Shown here piece after piece: positions 58,901 through 64,000 of a DNA stretch of 64,000 nt (the first letter of the stretch is position 1; every line of letters begins with the position of its first letter). The notes beneath the pieces were generated by a model. It did not search any database and had not been told where the DNA came from. It saw only the letters and a program-made list of their open reading frames with translations. Both the position numbers and the translations under genes were made by a program. This DNA comes from Cricetomys ansorgei (lineage: Eukaryota > Chordata > Mammalia > Rodentia > Nesomyidae): assembly GCA_026225945.1 (NCBI GenBank), contig JAMJFZ010001133.1, forward strand, positions 12,087,001-12,151,000, given 5' to 3'.

Positions 58901-60156
58901 GGTTTTTCCAATTTTGTGGCATACAGGTTTTTAAAAGTATGACCTAATGATTGTTCGGATTTCCTTGGTGTCTGTAGTTATAGCCCCCTTGTTGTTTCTA
59001 ATTTTATTGATTTGGATATTCTCTTTCTGTCTTTTAACTAGTTTGAATAATGGTCTGTCTATCTTGTTGATTTTCTCAAAGAATCAACTCTTTATTTCAT
59101 TGATTCTTTGTATTGTTCTCTTTGTTTCTATTTTAATGATTTCAGCCCTCAGCTTGATTATTTCTTGCTGTCTACTCCTCTTGGATGTGCTTGCTGCTTT
59201 TTGTTCTAGGGCTTTCAAATGTGCTATTAATTTGCTAGTATGTGATCTCACCATTCCTTTTTGGTAGGCATTTTGTGTTATGAATTTTCCACTTAGCACA
59301 GATTTCATTGTGTCCCATAAATATGGGTATGTTGCAGATTCATTTTCATTGAATTCTAGAAAGTCTTTAATTTATTTCTTTATTTCTGTCCTGACTCAAT
59401 CATTATTCAGTAAATAGTTGTTAAATTTCCATGAATTTGTGGGCTTTCTGTTGTCACTATTATTGTTGAAATGCAACATTAATCCATGGTGGTCTGATAA
59501 GATGCAGGGGGTTATTTCAGTTTTCTTGTATCTAATGAGACTTGCTTTATGTCCAAGTATGTGGTCAATTTTGGAGAAGGTTCCATGAGGTGGAAGGCAT
59601 GTTCTTTTGTGTGGGGGTGAAATGTTCTATAGATATCTGTCAGGTCCATTTGGTTTATAACATCTGTTAGCTCAAGCATTTCTCTGTTTAGATTTTGTCT
59701 GGAGGACCTGTCAGTTGGTGAAAGTGGGGCATTGAAGCCTCCCACTGTCAATGTGTGTGAGTGAACGTGTGTTTTAAGCTTTAGCAACGTTTCTTTTATG
59801 AATGTGGGAGCCCTTGTATTGGAGGCATCGATGATAAGAATTGAAATGTCCTCTTGGTAGATTGTTCCGTTGATGTGTATGTAGTGTCCTTCTCTGTCTC
59901 TTTTGATTAATTTTGGTTTGAAGTCTATTTTGTTGGATATTAGAATGACTACACATACTTGTGTTTTAGGTCCATTTGCTTGGTAAATCTTTTCCCAACC
60001 CTTTACTCTGAGGTAATGTTTATCTTTGAGGTTGCAGTGTTTTTCTAGTATGCAGTAGTAGGCTATTGGATTCTGGTTTTGTTTTTTTAAAATCCATTCT
60101 GTTAGTCTGTGTCTTTTAATTGGGGATTTGAGTCCATTGATGTTGAGAGATATCAA
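55910..60156 (-). pseudogene. L1 ORF2 (endonuclease-reverse transcriptase) remnant
   Basis: Consecutive minus-strand pieces follow ORF2 order. 60156-59512 is the endonuclease, beginning MISLNINGL. 59308-59084 is the linker. 58636-57943 is the reverse transcriptase, with [18 protein letters not shown] (motif A) and FTDDVIVY (motif C; FADD is usual). 57823-57557 and 57242-56660 are the C-terminal region. After the LTR insertion, 56248-55930 resumes with STMFIAALFIIA. The endonuclease GDFN motif reads GGFN (residue 140 of the first piece), losing a catalytic Asp. There are at least six frame breaks. Confidence 0.92.
56249..56656 (+). mobile_element. Solo LTR inserted in L1 ORF2
   Basis: The L1 sequence 'cctgaggaattac|catgttgctctcc' is split by about 408 bases beginning TGTTGTGAATTGG and ending CTTTCA. 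Inside are TATATAA-like sequence near 56368, a CT-rich tract of about 160 bases and AATAAA at 56594-56599 with a 'cctcttgcctgagaccctg' leader, as in ERV1-type LTRs. The flanks ATTAC and AATGC could be a decayed 5-bp duplication (three of five match). The L1 reading is collinear on both sides, which proves the insertion came after the L1. Confidence 0.75.
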
Positions 60157-60211
60157 AGATCAATGATTGTTAGATTCTGTTATTTTATAGTTGTTTTTTT
60201 TTTTTTTGCCT

Positions 60212-60421
60212 GAGTGTGTGTGTGTGTATGTGTGTGTGTGTATGTGTGTGTGTGTGTGTGTGTATGTGTGTGTATGTGTGTGTGTGTGTGTATGTGTGTG
60301 TGTGTATGTGTGTGTATGTGTGTGTGTGTGTGTGTATGTGTGTGTGTGTGTGTATGCGTGTGTGTGTGTGTGTATGTGTGTGTGTGTGTGTATGTGTGTG
60401 TATGCGTGTGTGTGTGTGTGT

Positions 60422-60461
<40 letters not shown>
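60212..60461. repeat. Large (TG)n tract in the L1 ORF1-ORF2 spacer
   Basis: About 250 bases of (TG)n with scattered TA and CG interruptions, preceded by a T-run at about 60192-60207. It lies exactly between the ORF1 end and the ORF2 start of the L1, where rodent L1 elements have a short CA-bearing spacer. It explains the three overlapping Cys/Val-rich frames. Confidence 0.96.
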
Positions 60462-60466
<5 letters not shown>

Positions 60467-60489
60467 ATTAGTTTTGATGGTGTGAGATT

Positions 60490-60808
60490 ATATATTTCCT
60501 GTGTTTTTTTTTTTTTTGTGTGTGTGTGGTTAAGCCCCTTGGGTTGGAGTTTTCCTTCTAGTATCCTCTGTAGGGCTGGATTTGCAGATAGATATTGTTT
60601 GAATTTGGATTTGTCATGGATAGTTTGTTTTCCCCATCTATGGTGATTGAAAGTTTTGCTGGGTATAGAAGTTGGACTGGTATCTGTGTTCCCTTAAAGC
60701 CTGTAGCACATCACACCGTGCCTTTCTGGCTTTTAGAGTCTCCATTGAGAAGTCCAGTGTAATTCTAATTGATTTGCCTTTGTATGTTACTTGCTGTTTT
60801 TCCCTTGC

Positions 60809-60844
<36 letters not shown>

Positions 60845-61669
60845 TATTCTTTCTTTATTTGGTATGTTTAGTGTTTATTATGTGGGGGCTGATTTCCTTT
60901 TCTGGTCTATTCTATTTGGTGTTCTGTATGCTTCTTGTTCCTTTATAGGGATCTCCTGCTTTAGGTTTGGAAAATATTTGTCTATTATTTTATTGAAAAT
61001 ATTTCCTGGGCTTTTGAGCTGGGATTCTTCTCCTTCTTCTATTCCTATTATTCTTGTTTGGTCTTTTCATAGGGTGTCAGATTTCCTGGAGGTTTTGTGT
61101 TAGTAGATTTTGGACTTGATGTTTTCTTTTACTGATGTGTCTATTTCTTTCATAGTATCCTCGACTCCTGAGATTCCCTCTTCCATCTCTTGTATTCTAT
61201 TGCGATAGCTTACCTCTGTAATTCCTGTTCATTTTTCTAGGTTTTTTTTTTTTTATTTCCAGAACTCCCTCAGTTTGTGTTTTCTTTATGACTTCTATTT
61301 TCAAGTCTTGAACTGTTTTGTTCCTTTCCTTCAGTTGTTTGCTTGTTTGTTCTTGAGTTTCTTTAAGGGGATTTATTCATGTCTTCTAATTGTTTGTTTG
61401 TGTTTTCCTGGGTTTCTTTAATGAGTTTACTCATTTCCTCCCATTGTTTGTTTGCCTTTTCATTTGATTTCTTTGAGGGATTTACTTATTTATTCATTTC
61501 CTCTGTAAAGGCCTCTATTATCTTCATAAAGTTGGCTTTAAGATCCTGTGCTTCAGGATCTGATCTTGTGTCAGAGTTTGGAGCTTGTTGTAGCAGGGTA
61601 GTTGCATTCTGGAGGTGACATATAGCCCTGGTTTCTGTTAGCTGTGTTCTCACACTGGCATTTAGGCAT
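60490..61669 (-). pseudogene. L1 ORF1 (nucleic-acid chaperone) remnant
   Basis: An ATG at 61669-61667 opens a frame beginning MPKCQCENT that hits a stop after about 32 codons. Downstream, in other frames, is the Gln/Glu/Lys-rich coiled coil (about 61.5-61.25 kb) and then the conserved C-terminal region. The latter has an ITLDFSMET block near 60.75 kb, where the usual form is ITPDFSPET, and LYPAKLSITIDG near 60.65 kb. A 30-base-plus A-tract on the coding strand (T-run at 60811-60842) interrupts the C-terminal half. Native ORF1p is an RNA-binding trimer; this copy cannot encode one. Confidence 0.85.
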
Positions 61670-61945
61670 CTTAATTTGGAGTGACTAACATTTAGATGCT
61701 GAATTCCTAGGTTTGTCCTTAATGAACAAATGTTTTGTTATTGGGTTTCTTTATCTTCTCTGGTCTTCTGTGTTTTGTAGCTTCTGTTGAGTACGTGGTC
61801 TCTGCCTGAAGTTGGTGCTGGAATTCTGGTGGTTGCCGTGGCCTTTAGTCTAGCAGGGGCTAGACCCTTCTGAGTTGGGGGCTGGGTTTTGGAGAGTGTT
61901 CTGGGTGTTTTGTGTGGTCTGATCTAGAGCAGAATCTGCCTGCCT

Positions 61946-62420
61946 GGTCTCCTGGCTAGGTTGTATGGTCAGAGTTAGGGCAGGGGCTGTGTGCCCGAGT
62001 TGGACTCTGGGCTGTTCTCCTGGAGCTGGCTTGCTCTGCCTGCCCAGGGGAGGGGCTATCTGCCTACATTGGTCTCTGGAACTCAGAAGCAGTGGCCCGA
62101 AGTGGTGGTGGGGTGGGACCATGGAGGTAGTTTTGGGCTTTATGGTTGGCCTGGGCAGGTGTAGTGGGAGGGGTCAGGGATCAGGACTCCTATCTGATCT
62201 CCTGGAGCTGGCTTGCTCTGTCTGCTCCAGGACAGGAGCTGTCTGCCTGAGTTGGTCCTTGGAACTCAGAGACAGTGTCCAGAAAGGGTGTGTGTGTGTG
62301 GGGGGGGGGAGGTGGACTTAGTTTTGGGCTTTGGAGTTGGGCTGGGCAGGTGTAGGGGGAGGGGTCAGTGAGCAGGGCTCCTACCTGATCTTCTAGGGGT
62401 GGCTTGTTCTGCCTGCGCCA
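61946..62420 (-). promoter_or_regulatory. Tandem L1 5'-UTR monomers
   Basis: The motif 'ctcctggagctggcttgctc' starts at 62017 and again at 62199. A variant, 'cttctaggggtggcttg', starts at 62390, and a partial earlier copy lies near 61948. The spacing of 182 and 191 bases shows two full and two partial monomers. Both full units share 'ggaactcagaagcagt/ggaactcagagacagt', 'agttttgggctt' and 'gggcaggtgtag'. In rodent L1, such arrays form the internal promoter. The unit differs in sequence from what I remember of the mouse A, Tf and Gf monomers. Confidence 0.85.
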
Positions 62421-62449
62421 GATAATTGTTTTAATGAGAATTTTGACTT

Positions 62450-62660
62450 CTGTATTATTTTGTATATACCAGGTACTGTCTCAGGTACTTCAGTCTCTTA
62501 AGAGCCACAGGGAACAGGGATTGGTGTTTCTACTATTTTACAGATGAGGCAATTGCAACACACAGAGGTCAATATACCCACTCTAACTTGGCTAGAGCCA
62601 TACAGCTAGAGAAAGAGGGACCTGGACACAGTCTTGTTCTGTATTCCAGGGTTTTGACTA
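62450..62660 (+). mobile_element. MIR (ancient mammalian SINE)
   Basis: 'taccaggtactgtctcagg', 'ctattttacagatgaggcaa', 'cacacagaggtcaatatacc', 'gccatacagctagagaaag' reproduces the MIR core in order. It is an element shared across mammals and much older than the L1 that ends 30 bases to its left. Confidence 0.85.
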
Positions 62661-62664
62661 CTGT

Positions 62665-63740
62665 ATGTTTTTTTCCAGTTAATTTCAATGTGCCTTAGAA
62701 AGTTAGATTCTACTTTGACAACACGAAGAAATCAGACTTTTTTGTTTCTAAATAAAATTTCTTTCAACTCAGGGCAACAGGATCTGAGGATCAGAGGCAC
62801 TGCCTTTTCTCGGGGATGCCATAGAGCAATTGCTTTATACTTAGTTCTCACAACAGAAGGCCGTAGATAGGAAGCCATCTCAAACACACACTGCCGCCCT
62901 GGTGTGCAGGCTGAATAGTCTCATCAATTCCTATCAGCACAGATGGCAGAAGAAGCTGACAATCTCTCACACCTGAGGTCGAGTCATGCCCAGCATTGTG
63001 AGCAACCATTTATATACACTAGACACACAGTATAGCAGAGAGCTAGTCTGAGTGCCACAGCTCTGCACTGCTTTGTTTGGGTTCCTGGGACAAGGAACCT
63101 TACCGAAGTGAGGTGATAGGCTGGTGACTGTGACTGACCAAAAGTTGGCTGCTTGATCGGTGGAAACCTAGCCAACTAAGTTAGATTTCAGTTGCTTATA
63201 TATTAAGTTAGGATGAAGTTTACGGGCCAGGACTGAAAATACTGAGGTACTCTCAGGCTAACTGTAATTTCATACTACTTGGCTTTACTCTGTGCATCTG
63301 TAGAGGCTGTTGCAGGACACACCGTCTTTGGAGTTAACACGTACCGCTAATGTTTGTGGTTACTCTTTTGGCTCCTGGTCTAGTGGTAGATGACATCTGC
63401 GTCCTTGTCTGACTCCCACTTGCTCCATCATTTGTCACAATCAGTTGTCTGTATTTGTGGACCCTGCTGGGTCACAGGGTAATTCTAGGTTCCTCCCTGC
63501 CATTTGTGGATCGGAGAAACTATGAGCACTCGTGTAAGCTTTCCAAAACAGAATGCCAGTGTGGAAATCATTGATAGTTCGATTGGTACATTGAAGAGAG
63601 ACGTGGTGTCCAGCACAGGAACCTTTGGGAATCATCAGACACTTGTGAAAAGAATAGCCACGCCAGTAACAATAGAAGACTTGAAGTGACGAACTTGGAA
63701 CAAATATTTACAATACATATCCAATGACTGCAGAAGATTC
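62665..63740. other. Unassigned sequence
   Basis: No repeat recognised. The plus frame at 63504-63689 (61 codons) has fairly balanced codon use but no recognisable domain, and its flanks show no clear splice context. Confidence 0.4.
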
Positions 63741-63744
63741 CCGT

Positions 63745-63886
63745 GATGAAATTGGATCCCCTGGAGCTAGAGTCATATATAGGTGACTGTGAGTCTGAGC
63801 CGTCCAACCTGGGTTCCGGGAACTGAACTTGGGTCTTCCGGAAGAGTGGCAACTGCTCTTAACTGCTGAGCCATCCTCCCAGCCCG
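63745..63886 (-). mobile_element. B2 SINE, 3' truncated
   Basis: 'attggatcccctggagctag', 'cctgggttccgggaactgaa', 'cttgggtcttccggaagagt', 'aactgctgagccatcctccc' is a reverse-complement B2. The tail half is missing at the left. Confidence 0.9.
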
Positions 63887-64000
63887 GTCTTCTGCTATGT
63901 GCAAACTGGTGATCTCAGCTCTTTGAATGGCACTTAGCAGGTACTGTTAAACAAATTTACAAAAAAAGTAATCGAAGAGGGGAGGAATGATATGAAGTAT

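Larger units (their letters stand above)
54490..62420 (-). mobile_element. Near full-length, inactivated rodent L1
   Basis: In minus-strand order the element has tandem 5' monomers (about 62.4-61.95 kb), a 5' leader, ORF1 (about 61.67-60.5 kb), a CA-expanded spacer, ORF2 (about 60.16-55.9 kb) and a 3' UTR to about 54.49 kb. Without two LTR insertions (54846-55407 and 56249-56656) it is about 6.9 kb, the size of a full-length rodent L1. Both reading frames are broken many times, so it is not mobile. The left boundary is approximate: I see no A-tail or target duplication there. The right boundary lies within a third, partial monomer. Confidence 0.92.

Noticed and set aside
60191..60646. 151-codon Cys/Val-rich open frame and its overlapping relatives
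   Set aside because: It is the translated (TG)n tract in the L1 spacer. All three frames stay open because TG/TATG repeats contain no stop codons.
63504..63689. Possible small exon (61-codon frame)
   Set aside because: Codon use looks plausible, but no acceptor polypyrimidine-AG/donor pair clearly frames it, no protein is recognised, and frames of this length are common by chance here.

Overview
This looks like nuclear DNA of a muroid rodent (mouse, rat, hamster or vole type). The reason is the repeat content: B1, B2, B3, B4/RSINE1-type and ID-like SINEs, rodent L1/Lx LINE sequence, and several endogenous retroviral LTRs. The sequence is AT-rich, CpG-poor and full of long dinucleotide runs. 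The exact species cannot be fixed from what I can see. Repeat family names are from recognition of consensus motifs, not from a database search.

I find no convincing protein-coding gene, exon, tRNA, rRNA, CRISPR array or CpG island. The longest open frames are explained by microsatellites (CA/TG, CT, TATTTA), by retroelement remnants, or by chance. The window is best read as intergenic or deep intronic DNA. Its history is mostly retrotransposon insertion and decay.

Layout. 1-3.4 kb: a SINE cluster with a B1 nested in a B3 tail. 3.4-6.5 kb: a long block with no recognised repeat. 6.5-14.9 kb: scattered medium-reiterated repeats, SINEs, microsatellites and two solo LTRs (11.8-12.3 kb and 14.4-14.9 kb). 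15-19.6 kb: mostly unique, with one possible processed pseudogene at 16.0-16.4 kb. 19.6-26.3 kb: SINEs, an LTR on the minus strand and a small solo LTR with a near-perfect target duplication. 26.8-28.8 kb: unique. 28.8-30.7 kb: an L1 3' fragment, a rodent repeat and an LTR. 32.6-33.9 kb: dense SINEs and a compound microsatellite. 35.6-37.2 kb: a compact two-LTR, non-autonomous ERVK-type provirus with a perfect 6-bp target duplication, a decayed lysine-tRNA primer site and a polypurine tract. 38.4-39.7 kb: a MaLR LTR followed by two ERV1-like LTRs. 40-54.5 kb: SINEs, L1 3' ends, microsatellites and a 19-bp minisatellite. 54.5-62.4 kb: a near full-length but dead L1 on the minus strand, with tandem 5' promoter monomers. 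It is broken by two later LTR insertions and an expanded CA tract between ORF1 and ORF2. 62.4-64 kb: a MIR, unique sequence and a B2.

Nothing here is a cooperating gene system. The parts most worth reading are the small ERVK provirus with its related solo LTR, and the layered L1/LTR locus, where insertion order can be read directly.
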